Below are positions 52,509 through 63,741 of a stretch of DNA of 64,000 bases, in pieces (the stretch's first letter is position 1; each line of letters starts with the position of its first letter). The notes under the pieces were generated by a model that saw only the letters and a list, made by a program, of their open reading frames with translations, was not told the origin of the DNA and did no database searches. The position numbers were made by a program, and so were the translations under genes. The stretch is from positions 232,968 to 296,967 of the forward strand of contig CANBHY010000001.1 of the NCBI GenBank assembly GCA_947368535.1, read 5' to 3'. The DNA is from an uncultured Clostridium sp. GTDB lineage: Bacteria; Bacillota; Clostridia; TANB77; CAG-508.

Positions 52509-55500
52509 TTATTCTTTTGTTTCTGCTGTTTCATCTGATATTTGTTCATCTGTATTGATTTCTGGCATTTCTGTATTAATTTTTAAGTTTTTGTATTTCT
52601 TTAATCCAGTTCCAGCAGGGATTAATTTACCAATGATAACATTTTCTTTTAATCCTAGTAATTCATCTGTTTTACCTTTGATTGCTGCATCTGTTAATAC
52701 TTTTGTTGTCTCTTGGAATGATGCTGCTGATAAGAATGAGTCTGTTGCTAAAGATGCTTTTGTAATTCCAAGTAGTACTCTCTTTCCTTTTGCTGGTCTC
52801 TTTCCTTCTTCAATAGCTTTATTATTTGCTTCTTCAAATTCGTACATATCAACTAATGAAGCTGTAAATAATCCTGTATCTCCGCTATCTTCAACTCTTA
52901 CTTTGTTTAGCATTTGTTTTGTGATAGCTTCAATATGTTTATCGTTGATATCAACACCTTGATTTCTATAAACTTTTTGAACTTCAGAAATTATATATTT
53001 GTAAACTCCTTCTGGTCCATTGATTGCTAAAATGTCATTTGGATTTATACTTCCTTCTGTTAGAGGAGCTCCAGCTTCTACTTCTTCTCCTTCTTTTACT
53101 TTTACTTTTGATCCAAATGGTATTACATATGTTTTAGCATCGTCTTTACCTACAACAGTTACTTCTTTTCTCTTCTTTTCATCATTTATAGTAACTTTAC
53201 CAGCTATTTCAGTTATTGTAGCTAAACCTTTAGGGTTTCTAGCTTCAAATAACTCTTCAACTCTAGGAAGACCTTGTGTAATATCTCCACCAGCTACACC
53301 ACCAGTATGGAAAGTTCTCATTGTAAGCTGTGTACCAGGCTCACCAATTGATTGAGCAGCTATAATACCTACTGATTCACCAATTGCAACTCTTTGTCTT
53401 GTTGCAAGTCCCATACCATAACATTTACTACATGCTCCATATTTACTTCTACATCCTAATATTGATCTAACTTTTACTTTAGTTATTCCACTCTCCATAA
53501 TCTTTTTAGCTAAATCATCTGTAATCATTGTATTTGTATCACATAGTAATTCTTTTGTTTCTGGATGATATAAGTCTTCTATTAAATATCTACCTACTAG
53601 TCTTTCATCTAGTTTTTCTAGTACTTGATTTCCTTCTCTAATTTCTTCTACTTCAATTCCATCATGTGTTCCGCAATCATCTTCTCTTATAATTAAATCT
53701 TGTGAAACATCAACTAATCTTCTTGTTAAGTATCCAGAGTCGGCTGTTCTTAGAGCTGTATCTGCTAGACCTTTTCTAGCACCATGTGATGAAATGAAAT
53801 ATTCTAAGGCATCTAGTCCTTCACGGAAACAAGATTTGATTGGAATTTCAACTGCTTTACCTGATGTATCTGCCATAAGTCCACGCATACCAGCAATTTG
53901 TCTTAACTGATTCATGTTACCTCTGGCTCCTGATTGTGCCATCATATAAATTGGGTTTAAATCATCGAAGTTATCTTTCATAGCTTCTGTAACGTCTTTT
54001 GTTGCTTTTTCCCAAACTTTAATAACTGCTTCATATCTTTCATCATCAGTTATTAAACCACGTTTAAATTGTTTTCTAATATTTTCAACTTCTTGTTCTG
54101 ATTTTGCTAATATTTCTTTTTTAGCTTCTGGTACAGCAACATCATCAACAGATACTGTTATAGCACCTTTTGTTGAATATTTGTATCCTGTAGCTTTTAT
54201 GTAATCAAGAACCTCTGCTGATTTTGATAATCCATGTACATTTATACATTTTGCTATAATTGTTCCTAAGTTTTTCTTTATAACAGGGAAATCAATTTCT
54301 AAATCAAAAGCTTTTTCTGGATCTGTTCTATCTACGAATCCTAAATCTTGTGGTATTCCTTCATTGTAAATGATTCTACCTACTGTTGTTTCTATTGTTT
54401 TTGATTTCATTTCTCCATCAATTTCTTTACTTAGTTTAACTTTGATTTTGCAATGTAATCCTACGTCTCCATTTTGATATGCCATTAATGCTTCTTCTTT
54501 ATTTGAGAAGTACATTCCTTCTCCTTTTTCTCCGTCTATTTGAACAGTTAAGTAATATGCACCTAATATCATATCTTGTGTAGGCACTGTAACTGGTTTA
54601 CCATCTTGTGGTTTCAAAAGGTTATTTACTGATAACATTAAATATCTTGCTTCTGCTTGTGCTTCTGGTGTTAGTGGTACGTGAACGGCCATCTGATCAC
54701 CGTCGAAGTCAGCATTGAAAGCTGTACATACTAATGGGTGAAGTTTTATTGCTCTACCTTCAACTAATATTGGCTCAAATGCTTGAATACCAAGTCTATG
54801 TAGTGTAGGAGCACGATTTAATAATACTGGATGATCTTTTATAACATCTTCTAGTATATCCCATACTTCTGGTCTTAGTTTTTCTACCATTCTCTTTGCA
54901 TTTTTAATATTGTGTGCAATTCCTCTTCCAACTAATTCTTTCATTACAAAAGGTTTGAAAAGCTCAATTGCCATTTCTTTAGGAAGTCCGCATTGATATA
55001 TTTTTAATTCTGGACCTACAACGATAACTGAACGTCCAGAGTAGTCAACTCTCTTTCCTAATAAGTTTTGACGGAATCTACCTTGTTTTCCTTTTAACAT
55101 GTCTGATATAGATTTTAATGGTCTATTTCCAGCACCTGTTACAGGTCTTCCACGTCTTCCGTTATCAATTAAGGCATCTACAGATTCTTGTAACATTCTT
55201 TTTTCATTTCTTACAATTATTTCTGGTGCACCTAGTTCTAATAATCTTTTTAATCTGTTATTTCTGTTTATTACTCTTCTGTATAAGTCATTTAAGTCTG
55301 ATGTAGCAAATCTACCACCATCTAATTGTACCATTGGTCTTATCTCTGGTGGAAGTACAGGAATAACATTCATAACCATCCATTCTGGTTTGTTTTCTGA
55401 TAATCTAAAGCTTTCTACTGTATCTAATCTTTTAGCTACTTTAGCTTTTTTCTGTTCAGAAGCTTTTTCTAATTCTTTCTTTAATTTTGTAGCTAATTTT

Positions 55501-56057
55501 TCTATATCAATTTCTGCTAAAAGTTTTTTAATAGCTTCTGCTCCCATTTCTGCTTTAAAAGAACCTTTTCCGTATTTTTCTACTGCTTCATGGTATTCTT
55601 TTTCATTTATTATTTGATTTTTTAATAATCCTGATGTTCCTTTATCTGTTACGATATATGATGCAAAATAAATTACTTTTTCTAGTTCTCTTGGTGAGAT
55701 ATCTAATAATAATGCTATTCTGCTTGGTATTCCTTTGAAATACCAAATATGTGCTACTGGTGCAGCAAGTTCAATGTGTCCCATTCTTTCACGTCTAACT
55801 TTTGCTTTAGTAACTTCAACACCACATCTATCGCAGACTATTCCTTTATATCTTACTCTTTTATATTTACCACAATGACATTCCCAGTCTTTTGTTGGTC
55901 CAAATATTTTTTCACAGAAAAGTCCATCTTTTTCTGGTTTTAAAGTTCTATAGTTAATTGTTTCTGGTTTTTTTACTTCGCCATGAGACCATTCTCTGAT
56001 TTTTTCATCTGATGCTAATCCAATTTTGATTTTGTTAAACACTTCCAATTCTTCCAT
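52509..56057 (-). CDS. rpoC: RNA polymerase beta-prime subunit
   Basis: 1182 aa. Begins [20 protein letters not shown]; zinc site 1 [20 protein letters not shown]; catalytic [12 protein letters not shown]; zinc site 2 around [13 protein letters not shown]; trigger-loop and [20 protein letters not shown] regions all normal. The AGGAGG nearest the ATG is 13 bases away, a longer spacing than usual and with no in-frame start between. Separated from rpoB by 186 bp containing a 15-bp hairpin. Confidence 0.98.
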   Translation of the reverse strand: MEELEVFNKIKIGLASDEKIREWSHGEVKKPETINYRTLKPEKDGLFCEKIFGPTKDWECHCGKYKRVRYKGIVCDRCGVEVTKAKVRRERMGHIELAAPVAHIWYFKGIPSRIALLLDISPRELEKVIYFASYIVTDKGTSGLLKNQIINEKEYHEAVEKYGKGSFKAEMGAEAIKKLLAEIDIEKLATKLKKELEKASEQKKAKVAKRLDTVESFRLSENKPEWMVMNVIPVLPPEIRPMVQLDGGRFATSDLNDLYRRVINRNNRLKRLLELGAPEIIVRNEKRMLQESVDALIDNGRRGRPVTGAGNRPLKSISDMLKGKQGRFRQNLLGKRVDYSGRSVIVVGPELKIYQCGLPKEMAIELFKPFVMKELVGRGIAHNIKNAKRMVEKLRPEVWDILEDVIKDHPVLLNRAPTLHRLGIQAFEPILVEGRAIKLHPLVCTAFNADFDGDQMAVHVPLTPEAQAEARYLMLSVNNLLKPQDGKPVTVPTQDMILGAYYLTVQIDGEKGEGMYFSNKEEALMAYQNGDVGLHCKIKVKLSKEIDGEMKSKTIETTVGRIIYNEGIPQDLGFVDRTDPEKAFDLEIDFPVIKKNLGTIIAKCINVHGLSKSAEVLDYIKATGYKYSTKGAITVSVDDVAVPEAKKEILAKSEQEVENIRKQFKRGLITDDERYEAVIKVWEKATKDVTEAMKDNFDDLNPIYMMAQSGARGNMNQLRQIAGMRGLMADTSGKAVEIPIKSCFREGLDALEYFISSHGARKGLADTALRTADSGYLTRRLVDVSQDLIIREDDCGTHDGIEVEEIREGNQVLEKLDERLVGRYLIEDLYHPETKELLCDTNTMITDDLAKKIMESGITKVKVRSILGCRSKYGACSKCYGMGLATRQRVAIGESVGIIAAQSIGEPGTQLTMRTFHTGGVAGGDITQGLPRVEELFEARNPKGLATITEIAGKVTINDEKKRKEVTVVGKDDAKTYVIPFGSKVKVKEGEEVEAGAPLTEGSINPNDILAINGPEGVYKYIISEVQKVYRNQGVDINDKHIEAITKQMLNKVRVEDSGDTGLFTASLVDMYEFEEANNKAIEEGKRPAKGKRVLLGITKASLATDSFLSAASFQETTKVLTDAAIKGKTDELLGLKENVIIGKLIPAGTGLKKYKNLKINTEMPEINTDEQISDETAETKE

Positions 56058-56194
56058 ACTTGATTGGTAGCCTCCTTAAATTATTTTTCTTGGCTATCTG
56101 TTATTTTAATAAAATATACACTGCTGAACAATTTTTTCTGAAATTTTATTAAAATTTGTAGATAAATATTCAATTAGTTTTCTATTTTATAGCT

Positions 56195-56230
56195 GTTTCT
56201 AAAATAAGATTTATCTCTTATTTTAGAAAC
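56195..56230 (-). promoter_or_regulatory. 15-bp hairpin between rpoB and rpoC
   Basis: GTTTCTAAAATAAGA (56195-56209) pairs perfectly with TCTTATTTTAGAAAC (56216-56230), 13 bases past the rpoB stop. No T-run follows, so it may be a processing or stability element rather than a terminator. Confidence 0.65.
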
Positions 56231-56243
56231 TACTAATAATTAT

Positions 56244-59200
56244 TTATTCTTCTGAATCAATATCTCCTAAGATTGCATTTGGATCTAATTCTTCATCTCC
56301 TAATAATCCGTCAAATAATTCATCTGCTTCTAGGTTATCTATATCCATTTCATCATCTAAGTCGCTTTCTAATTCATCTTCTGAAACTTCTGTTAAGTTT
56401 TGTTCTTCTAGTAATTCTTCTTCCATCATTTGTCTTCCTTGTTCTTCTGTAAGTTCTATTCCTTCTTCAACATGTTCTTTTAATTCAAGTTCTTCGTCTG
56501 TGTCAGAATATAATTTTACATCTAAACCTAATGATTGAAGTTCTTTTACCATTACTTTGAATGATTCTGGTATTCCTGGTTCTGGAATATTTTCACCCTT
56601 AACAATAGCTTCATAAGTTTTTACTCTACCTACAACATCGTCTGATTTTACAGTTAATATTTCTTGTAATGTGTAAGCAGCACCATATGCCTCTAGTGCC
56701 CAAACTTCCATCTCTCCAAAACGTTGTCCACCAAATTGCGCTTTACCTCCAAGTGGTTGTTGTGTAACTAATGAGTATGGTCCAGTTGAACGAGCATGTA
56801 TTTTATCATCTACTAAGTGGTGAAGTTTTAGCATATACATTACACCAACTGTAATTGGATGATCGAATGGTTCACCTGTTCTACCATCATATAGTATTGT
56901 TTTTCCATTTGTTTCAAGTCCTGCTAATTTTAAGCATTCTTCAATATCTTCTTCTGATGCACCGTCAAATACTGGTGTAGCTATTTTCCAATCTAATAAT
57001 CTTGCAGCTGCACCTAAATGAACTTCAAGCACCTGTCCTAAGTTCATACGAGAAGGTACACCTAGTGGATTAAGAACTACATCAACTGGTGTTCCATCTG
57101 GTAAGAATGGCATATCTTCTTCTGGCATAATTCTTGAAATAACACCTTTATTTCCGTGACGTCCAGCCATCTTATCACCAACTGATATTTTTCTTTTTTG
57201 AGCTATATATACTCTTATTACTTTATTTACACCAGGTCCTAATTCATCTGAATTTTCTCTAGTGAATACTTTAACATCAACTATTGTTCCAGCTTCTCCA
57301 TGAGGTACACGTAGTGAAGTATCTCTTACTTCTCTAGCTTTTTCACCAAATATTGCTCTTAGTAATCTTTCTTCTGCTGTTAGTTCTGTTTCTCCTTTTG
57401 GAGTAACCTTACCTACTAATATATCTCCAGGTCTAACTTCAGCACCTACTCTGATTACACCATCTTCATCTAGGTCTCTTAAGCTGTCTTCTCCAACATT
57501 TGGGATGTCTCTTGTAATTTCTTCTGGTCCTAATTTTGTATCACGACATTCGCAATCATAATCTTCTATATGTATAGATGTTAATACATCTTCTTTTACA
57601 AGTCTTTCATTTAATAAAATAGCGTCCTCATAGTTATAACCTTCCCAAGTTGTAAATGCGATAAGTAAGTTTTTACCAAGAGCCATTTCACCTTTATCTG
57701 TAGCAGGTCCGTCAGCGATAATGTCTCCTTTTTTAACTTTCTCACCTGTTTTTACAATTGGTCTTTGGTTTATACATGTTGCACCATTTGTTCTTTTGAA
57801 TTTGCGTAGGTGATATACTTTTTCTTCACCTTTTTTATTTTTTATCTTGATTTCATCAGCTACAACTCTTGTAACTTCTCCATCATCTTCAGCTACTACA
57901 ACTACTCCTGAGTCTTTTGCAGCTCTATATTCAATTCCTGTTCCAACTCTAGGTGAATCTGTAATCATTAATGGTACTGCTTGACGTTGCATGTTTGCAC
58001 CCATTAAAGCACGGTTAGCATCATCGTGTTCTAAGAAAGGTATCATTGCGGCTGCAACAGAAACTAATTGTTTTGGTGATACGTCAACATAGTCAACCTT
58101 TTCTTTTTCAACTTCTATGATTTCATTTAAGTATCTAACTCTAATTCTGTCATTTACAAATCTATTTTCTTCGTCTAATGGTTCAGATGCTTGGGCTACT
58201 ATATAATTGTCTTCTTCATCTGCTGTCATATATTCTACTTCATCTGTTAATTTTCCTGTTGCTTTATCAACTTTTCTATATGGTGTTTCAACAAATCCAT
58301 ATTCGTTTATTATAGCAAATGTAGTAAGAGCTGATATAAGACCAATGTTTGGTCCTTCTGGAGATTCTATTGGACATAATCTACCATAGTGAGTATAGTG
58401 AACATCACGTACTTCGAATCCGGCTCTTTCTCTAGATAATCCACCAGGTCCTAATGCAGAAATTCTTCTTTTATGTGTTAATTCTGATAGTGGGTTTGAT
58501 TGATCCATAAATTGTGATAATTGTGAACTTCCAAAGAACTCTCTAATTGATGATGTTATTGGTTTTGTGTTTATTAATGTTTGTGGTGTTACAACGTCTA
58601 AGTCTTGTATTGTCATTCTTTCACGAACAACTCTTTCAAGTCTTGTTAAACCAATTCTAAATTGATTTTGTAATAATTCACCAACACATCTAATACGTCT
58701 GTTTCCTAAGTGGTCGATATCATCTATTTTTCCTAATCCATGGTCTAAGTTTAATAGATAACTTATTGATCCTAATATATCTTCAGTTGTAACATGTTTT
58801 GGAACTAATTCATCCATTCTTTCGTTAAGAACTTTTGCTAAATCTTTTTCTTCAGTATTGTCTAATATATTTTTCAATACTTCATAATTAACTAATTCTT
58901 TAACTTTAACATCTTTTAGGATTTTTTCTGTAACAAATGCTCTAATGTCAACTGTTCCGTTACCAATAATTCTTACTTTTTTATCTTCTACTTTAACATC
59001 TACAACATTTATTCCTGAATTTTGTATTTCTTCCGCTACTTCTTTAGATATTACTTCATCTTTTCCTACGAAAAGTTCTCCTGTTTCTTGGTTTATAATA
59101 TCATCATATGAAACTCTATTTGTAATTCTTGTAGCTAAACTTAATTTTTTATTATATTTGTATCTACCTACTCTAGCTAAGTCATATCTTCTATCATCAA

Positions 59201-59981
59201 AGAATAATCCGTTAAATAAGTTTCTAGCAGCATCTACTGTAGGTAATTCTCCTGGTCTTAGTTTTTTATAGATTTCTATTAATGCATCTTCTTGTGTTTT
59301 TATAGAATCTTTTGCTATTGTTGCAATTAATTTTTCTTCTTCACCAAAGAAGTCTATTATTTGGTCATCAGTTAATAGTCCTATTGCTCTTAATAGTGAT
59401 GTTACTGGTAATTTTCTAGTTCTGTCTATTCTAACCCAGAATACATCATTACTATCTGTTTCATATTCTAACCATGCACCTCTTATTGGCATAACTGTTG
59501 ATGTATATATTTTCTTTCCTGTTTTGTCATATGTCGAATCATAATAACATCCTGGAGAACGAACTAATTGGCTTACAACAACTCTTTCAGCTCCATTTAT
59601 TACGAATGTAGCACTATCTGTCATAAGTGGGAAATCTCCTAGATAGATTTCTTGTTCTTTAATTTCTCCTGTTTCTCTGTTTATAAGTCTTACTTTAACG
59701 TGTAATCTTGTTGAATATGTAGCATCTCTTTCTTTTGCTTCTTCTAGTGTATATTTTGTTTTTTCTTCCATGTAGTAGTCAAAAAATTCTAATACTAGGT
59801 TTCCAGAATAATCTATTATTGGTGAAATATCTTTTAATACTTCTCCTAGACCTTCTTTAATGAACCATTCATAAGAATCTTTTTGAACCTTTATAAGGTT
59901 AGGCATTTCTATGCTGTCACCTATTTTTGAAAAGGTTTTTCTTGTACATTTCTCATGTTTAATGTCTTTAACTTTAACCAA
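56244..59981 (-). CDS. rpoB: RNA polymerase beta subunit
   Basis: 1245 aa. Rifampicin-binding region [20 protein letters not shown] is wild-type at the usual resistance positions (Asp, His, Ser). Catalytic-core motifs [15 protein letters not shown] and [17 protein letters not shown] and the beta-lobe [17 protein letters not shown] are present. The acidic C-terminal tail ([17 protein letters not shown]) extends past the standard end. The start codon is TTG at 59981 with AGGGGTG upstream. It is not preceded by rplJ-rplL as is usual. Confidence 0.98.
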   Translation of the reverse strand: MVKVKDIKHEKCTRKTFSKIGDSIEMPNLIKVQKDSYEWFIKEGLGEVLKDISPIIDYSGNLVLEFFDYYMEEKTKYTLEEAKERDATYSTRLHVKVRLINRETGEIKEQEIYLGDFPLMTDSATFVINGAERVVVSQLVRSPGCYYDSTYDKTGKKIYTSTVMPIRGAWLEYETDSNDVFWVRIDRTRKLPVTSLLRAIGLLTDDQIIDFFGEEEKLIATIAKDSIKTQEDALIEIYKKLRPGELPTVDAARNLFNGLFFDDRRYDLARVGRYKYNKKLSLATRITNRVSYDDIINQETGELFVGKDEVISKEVAEEIQNSGINVVDVKVEDKKVRIIGNGTVDIRAFVTEKILKDVKVKELVNYEVLKNILDNTEEKDLAKVLNERMDELVPKHVTTEDILGSISYLLNLDHGLGKIDDIDHLGNRRIRCVGELLQNQFRIGLTRLERVVRERMTIQDLDVVTPQTLINTKPITSSIREFFGSSQLSQFMDQSNPLSELTHKRRISALGPGGLSRERAGFEVRDVHYTHYGRLCPIESPEGPNIGLISALTTFAIINEYGFVETPYRKVDKATGKLTDEVEYMTADEEDNYIVAQASEPLDEENRFVNDRIRVRYLNEIIEVEKEKVDYVDVSPKQLVSVAAAMIPFLEHDDANRALMGANMQRQAVPLMITDSPRVGTGIEYRAAKDSGVVVVAEDDGEVTRVVADEIKIKNKKGEEKVYHLRKFKRTNGATCINQRPIVKTGEKVKKGDIIADGPATDKGEMALGKNLLIAFTTWEGYNYEDAILLNERLVKEDVLTSIHIEDYDCECRDTKLGPEEITRDIPNVGEDSLRDLDEDGVIRVGAEVRPGDILVGKVTPKGETELTAEERLLRAIFGEKAREVRDTSLRVPHGEAGTIVDVKVFTRENSDELGPGVNKVIRVYIAQKRKISVGDKMAGRHGNKGVISRIMPEEDMPFLPDGTPVDVVLNPLGVPSRMNLGQVLEVHLGAAARLLDWKIATPVFDGASEEDIEECLKLAGLETNGKTILYDGRTGEPFDHPITVGVMYMLKLHHLVDDKIHARSTGPYSLVTQQPLGGKAQFGGQRFGEMEVWALEAYGAAYTLQEILTVKSDDVVGRVKTYEAIVKGENIPEPGIPESFKVMVKELQSLGLDVKLYSDTDEELELKEHVEEGIELTEEQGRQMMEEELLEEQNLTEVSEDELESDLDDEMDIDNLEADELFDGLLGDEELDPNAILGDIDSEE

Positions 59982-60031
59982 AAAAAATCACCCCTATTTT
60001 CTTGTTTGTTGGTTAATACAAACTTTTAAAT

Positions 60032-60112
60032 TACAGCAGGTAATGTGATATATTTTAAAGAAAGTCCTTCTTAAATAACAGGTTGTTATTTTCAAAATAT
60101 GTTCCCTGCTAA
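60032..60112 (-). promoter_or_regulatory. Possible structured rpoB leader
   Basis: On the minus strand an AGCAGG segment (about 60105-60110) can pair either with CCTGTT (about 60077-60082) or with CCTGCT (about 60035-60040), two mutually exclusive stems. A short AAGAA/TTCTT hairpin lies between. Confidence 0.35.
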
Positions 60113-60184
60113 AAAAACATTTTAAAAATAGTTCCTCTGAAATTTAATTCCTCTTTCCTTTTTATATTATTTTTTGTCCCAATT

Positions 60185-60213
60185 AGTATATCATAGCTTT
60201 CCCTAAGGGTCAA
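60185..60213 (-). promoter_or_regulatory. rpoBC promoter
   Basis: Minus strand: TTGACC (60213-60208), 17-bp spacer, TATACT (60190-60185). Confidence 0.75.
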
Positions 60214-60264
60214 CAGTTTTTCAGGAAATAATTTGTGTTTTTTTGTGTTTTTCAAAATATATTA

Positions 60265-60299
60265 AAAATCGTAATGCAAGATAAGAGCATTACGATTTT
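60265..60299 (-). terminator. CNNM transporter gene terminator
   Basis: AAAATCGTAATGC (60265-60277) pairs perfectly with GCATTACGATTTT (60287-60299). Confidence 0.85.
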
Positions 60300-60321
60300 A
60301 TAAATTGCTATTAAATACAAA

Positions 60322-61638
60322 TTATTCTTCTGAAATTTCTTCTTCCTCTGGTTTTTCTATTATACAAGCTTTAACTTTTTCAATATGTTTATCCTCAATT
60401 TTTTCAAGCTTGTAGATAACTTTTTCTGTTTCTATTAGTTTTCCTTTATCTTTTTCATTTGGGATTCTTCCTAATTTTTCTACTAAATAACCAGAAAGAG
60501 TATCATATTCTCCTTCTTCTATGCTTATATTTAAATAATCTTCTACTTCATAAATTGCTATATTTCCATTTAGCAGGTATGTTGTTTCATCTATTTTTTC
60601 TACTGTTTTCTCTACTTCATCATATTCGTCATAGATTTCTCCAACTATTTCTTCTAATATATCTTCTATTGTTACTATTCCAGATGTTCCTCCATATTCA
60701 TCTACTACGATAGCAATTTGTCTTCTATGTTTTCTTAATTCGTCAAATAGTTCATTTATTCTTTTTGTTTCTGGTACAAAATATGCTTCTTTCATAAGAT
60801 TTCTTATTCTTGTTTTTTTGTCTTTTTTTGATAATAGTATGTCTTTTATATATACAATTCCTTTTATATTATCTACATTTTCTTCATATACTGGTACTCT
60901 ACTATATCTTAAATCTTCTGATAATTCTTCAATTACTTCTGATATTGACATATTCATATCTAAAGCAAATATATCTGTTCTTGGTATCATTATTTCTGAA
61001 ACTACTTTGTCATTAAACTCAAATACTCTATTAATCATATTTTTTTCTGATTTATCTATAGTTCCTTTTTCTTCTCCTACGTCTACCATCATCCTTATTT
61101 CTTCTTCTGTTACTGTTTCCTCTTCATTTTCAGAAACTCCAAATAATTTTGAAACTATATTAGTTGAAAATGTTAAAAATTTTACAAATGGTGCTGTAAC
61201 TACTGATATGGTTTTTATAATTCCTATTGATGCAAATGCTATTTTTTCACAGTTTTTCATAGCTAGTCTTTTTGGTACTAATTCTCCAAAAATTAAGGTA
61301 AAGTATGAAAGTATAATTGTTATTAATATAATTGATATATTATTCCACGCTGCTAAACCTATTTGTGGAATTTTATCATTTAATATTGGTGCTAATTCGC
61401 TTGCAAATGTTTCTGCTGCAAAAGCACTAGATAAAAATCCTGCTAATGTTATTCCTATTTGTATTGTTGCTAGAAATTTGCTTGGGTTTACTAGCATATC
61501 TTTTATTTTTTTAGCTTTTTTGTTTCCTTCTTTAGCTTGTTTATCAATTTTGGCGTCGTTTAATGATATGAAAGCTATTTCTGCTGATGCAAAAAAAGCA
61601 TTTAATAATATTAAAATTACAATTATTAAGATCTGCAT
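60322..61638 (-). CDS. CNNM/CBS-domain transporter (hemolysin C family)
   Basis: 438 aa. N-terminal CNNM membrane domain (about 1-185, four helices; FASAEIAFISLNDAKID and TIQIGITLAGFLSSAFAAET), then a pair of CBS domains (about 200-340; EIMIPRTDIFALDMN, VDEYGGTSGIVTIEDILEEI) and a C-terminal CorC_HlyC domain (TYLLNGNIAIYEVEDYLNIS). Members export or regulate Mg2+ and related cations. Located between the rpoBC and rpsT transcription units. Confidence 0.95.
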   Translation of the reverse strand: MQILIIVILILLNAFFASAEIAFISLNDAKIDKQAKEGNKKAKKIKDMLVNPSKFLATIQIGITLAGFLSSAFAAETFASELAPILNDKIPQIGLAAWNNISIILITIILSYFTLIFGELVPKRLAMKNCEKIAFASIGIIKTISVVTAPFVKFLTFSTNIVSKLFGVSENEEETVTEEEIRMMVDVGEEKGTIDKSEKNMINRVFEFNDKVVSEIMIPRTDIFALDMNMSISEVIEELSEDLRYSRVPVYEENVDNIKGIVYIKDILLSKKDKKTRIRNLMKEAYFVPETKRINELFDELRKHRRQIAIVVDEYGGTSGIVTIEDILEEIVGEIYDEYDEVEKTVEKIDETTYLLNGNIAIYEVEDYLNISIEEGEYDTLSGYLVEKLGRIPNEKDKGKLIETEKVIYKLEKIEDKHIEKVKACIIEKPEEEEISEE

Positions 61639-61806
61639 ATTTCTTCTCCTTTGGATTAACTTTTTTTAATATTTGTAGTCTAGTATATATTTTAAAATTA
61701 GTCTATTACATTTTAAAAAAATTATCAAGTTAAATTGATTTTTGATAAAAATTTATATAGTATTTTCACAATCTTCCTTTGTTAATTATTTTTTTTATAA
61801 AAAGTC

Positions 61807-61835
61807 TTGCTATTTTAGGTTTTGCGTGTTAAAAT
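61807..61835 (+). promoter_or_regulatory. rpsT promoter
   Basis: TTGCTA (61807-61812), 17-bp spacer, TAAAAT (61830-61835). Confidence 0.55.
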
Positions 61836-61881
61836 ATTAAAAGTAAAATTTACTTATATCGCAAGAGGAGGTGCAATAGAT

Positions 61882-62145
61882 ATGCCAAACATTAAATCAG
61901 CAATAAAAAGAGTTAGTGTTATTGAAAAGAAAACTCTTCAAAATAATATGATTAAAACTGGATACAGAACAGCTGTTAAAAAGTTTGAAGCATCTGTAGA
62001 AGCTGGAAATAAAGAAGAAGCTACAGCAAATTTCACAGCTGCTGTTAAAAAAATAGATCAAGCTTGCAGCAAAGGTGTTATCAAAAAAAATACAGCATCT
62101 AGAAAAAAATCAAACTTAGCAAAAAAATTGAATGAAATGAAATAA
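61882..62145 (+). CDS. rpsT: 30S ribosomal protein S20
   Basis: 87 aa. Start at the ATG at 61882, with GAGGAGG about ten bases upstream; the conserved MPNIKSAIKRVSVIEKKTLQ follows and the protein is a Lys/Ala-rich helical bundle ending NLAKKLNEMK. It binds 16S rRNA. Own promoter and terminator. Confidence 0.98.
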   Translation: MPNIKSAIKRVSVIEKKTLQNNMIKTGYRTAVKKFEASVEAGNKEEATANFTAAVKKIDQACSKGVIKKNTASRKKSNLAKKLNEMK

Positions 62146-62146
62146 A

Positions 62147-62183
62147 AAAAATAGAGCTTAGATAAGTCTAAGTTCTATTTTTT
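62147..62183. terminator. Bidirectional terminator of rpsT and the 83-aa membrane gene
   Basis: AATAGAGCTTAGA pairs with TCTAAGTTCTATT (one G-U), flanked by A- and T-runs on both sides. Confidence 0.85.
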
Positions 62184-62419
62184 TCTTTTATTAACCATAG
62201 CGTACAACTACAGGCAATAACTGATACGACTCCAATTATTCCTAATTTAAATACTTCTATTCCTACATAATATAATTCTGCTGATATGTATAGTTTGTAG
62301 TGAATAAGTAGTATAGCCACTCCCATTAAACTAATTAAAAAGAATATCCATTGTCCAATATTAATCATCTTTACTATTTTTTTATCCATTTTCTTTATCT
62401 TCTTTATAATGTTTTGCAT
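62168..62419 (-). CDS. Small membrane protein, unknown function
   Basis: 83 aa with two membrane helices (about 20-42 and 56-76) after a very basic N-terminus (MQNIIKKIKKMDKKIVK). GGAGAG lies before the ATG. The stop falls inside the shared terminator. No family is recognised. Confidence 0.6.
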   Translation of the reverse strand: MQNIIKKIKKMDKKIVKMINIGQWIFFLISLMGVAILLIHYKLYISAELYYVGIEVFKLGIIGVVSVIACSCTLWLIKEKNRT

Positions 62420-62594
62420 ATTCTCTCTCCTTTTTAGTTACATGTTTTATATAATCTATGTTATCAGATTTAGTTTTCAGCTTCAATTGTACTTTTTGCC
62501 ATTTTTCCCATATTTTATATTATTGCCTTATACTTGTTTTTTTTATTTTGTTGATATATAATTCGTTTTGTAATTTTAAGGGAGATTTAGTTTT

Positions 62595-63161
62595 GTGGAA
62601 AATTTTATTGTAAATCATAAATTTTTAACAAAAAAACATATTATTCTTATAATAATAGTTCTAGTTTTAGTTGTTGTTGCTTCGCTTTTATTTGCACTTT
62701 TTGTGCATCAAAATTCTGTTGTATCAAAAGCTACTAATACTACGTTTATGTCTAAATCTGGTGATATAAGTATAGTTCTTCCTGGTGAATATAAATTTTC
62801 ACCATCTGAAAAGGGTACTTATGAACTTGTTTTAAAATCTGATATTTCTAGGTCATCTATATATTTTTCAAAAGTTTCTACTAAAAATATTAGAGATAAA
62901 AATAAGTTTATCGAATATGATAAAAATGATTATATTTCTAAATTTTCTAACATTAGTGAGGTATCTAATATTGAACAAAAGAAGATTAATGGACTTGATA
63001 CATATAATTATCATTTTAAATATAAGGATACTATGTATGTAGATGTTTATTGGATTTTAAAAGACTCATTTTTTTATACTATAGATTTCAATATTGACAC
63101 TGAAGTAAATGATATGTCTTCTCATATTAGTGAAATTATAAATTCTTTGAAATTAAATTAG
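62595..63161 (+). CDS. Membrane-anchored extracytoplasmic protein, unknown function
   Basis: 188 aa. The start codon is GTG at 62595, with GGGAG about ten bases upstream. One membrane helix (about 16-38) precedes a beta-rich domain (ISIVLPGEYKFSPSEKGTYE, LDTYNYHFKYKDTMYVDVYW) that ends in a helix (SSHISEIINSLKLN), a PsbP/DUF-like arrangement seen in many Gram-positive anchored proteins. Coupled by an 8-bp gap to the next gene. Confidence 0.65.
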   Translation: MENFIVNHKFLTKKHIILIIIVLVLVVVASLLFALFVHQNSVVSKATNTTFMSKSGDISIVLPGEYKFSPSEKGTYELVLKSDISRSSIYFSKVSTKNIRDKNKFIEYDKNDYISKFSNISEVSNIEQKKINGLDTYNYHFKYKDTMYVDVYWILKDSFFYTIDFNIDTEVNDMSSHISEIINSLKLN

Positions 63162-63169
63162 GAGGTATT

Positions 63170-63667
63170 ATGGTATCATTTTTTGCTACTTTAAGGGGTA
63201 TTCCTCTTATTTGTAAATATTTATTAACTTGTATAGTTGGAATGGCTCCAATTATAGAGATTAGAGGTGCTATACCTTTAGGTGTGGCTATGGGCTTAGA
63301 TTATTGGCCTGCTTATATATGTAGTTTTATTGGAAATATTATTCCTATATTTTTTATTGTTAAATATATTAGACCGTTATTTGATTTTTTTGGAAGATGG
63401 AAAATATTTAAAAAAATTATCGATTGGGCTTCTGATAAAGCAACTAGAAAAATAAAAGAAAATCCAAAATTGCAAACTGCTGTTGGATTTGCTTTATTTA
63501 TTTTTGTGGCAATTCCATTGCCTACTACTGGTGCATGGGTTGGTTCTCTAGTAGCAAACTTTCTAGATTTACCTTTAAAGAAAGCTTTTCCTCCTCTTGC
63601 CCTTGGAGTTGCTGTAGCAGGTTTTATAGTTTTATTTGCAACAGGAGCAGTTGTTTCAGTTATATAA
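63170..63667 (+). CDS. Small multidrug export-family membrane protein (COG2426-like)
   Basis: 165 aa, four membrane helices. Family signatures IVGMAPIIEIRGAIPLGVAM (about 22-41) and FVAIPLPTTGAWVGSLVANF (about 112-131) are clear. The family (PF06695) is annotated as small multidrug export, but direct evidence is thin. AGGAGG lies before the ATG. Confidence 0.88.
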   Translation: MVSFFATLRGIPLICKYLLTCIVGMAPIIEIRGAIPLGVAMGLDYWPAYICSFIGNIIPIFFIVKYIRPLFDFFGRWKIFKKIIDWASDKATRKIKENPKLQTAVGFALFIFVAIPLPTTGAWVGSLVANFLDLPLKKAFPPLALGVAVAGFIVLFATGAVVSVI

Positions 63668-63685
63668 TTTCAAATATAAATGCAA

Positions 63686-63725
63686 TAAAAAAACAGCCAA
63701 TTTCCTTGAAATTTAGCTGTTTTTT
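63686..63725. terminator. Terminator between convergent genes
   Basis: AAAAACAGC pairs with GCTGTTTTT, with an inner ATTTC/GAAAT; serves the plus-strand gene ending at 63667 and the minus-strand gene ending at 63742. Confidence 0.75.
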
Positions 63726-63741
63726 ATCTTTTATTTTATAA

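Larger units (their letters stand above)
59982..60321. other. rpoB upstream region with long leader
   Basis: Contains the rpoB promoter (60185-60213), a leader of about 200 bases with alternative pairing segments and the terminator of the CNNM transporter gene. No small ORF is supported. Confidence 0.6.

Noticed and set aside
60818..61669. Plus-strand 283-codon frame opposite the CNNM transporter gene
   Set aside because: Antisense shadow of a clearly recognisable gene; its composition reflects the reverse of the CNNM protein.
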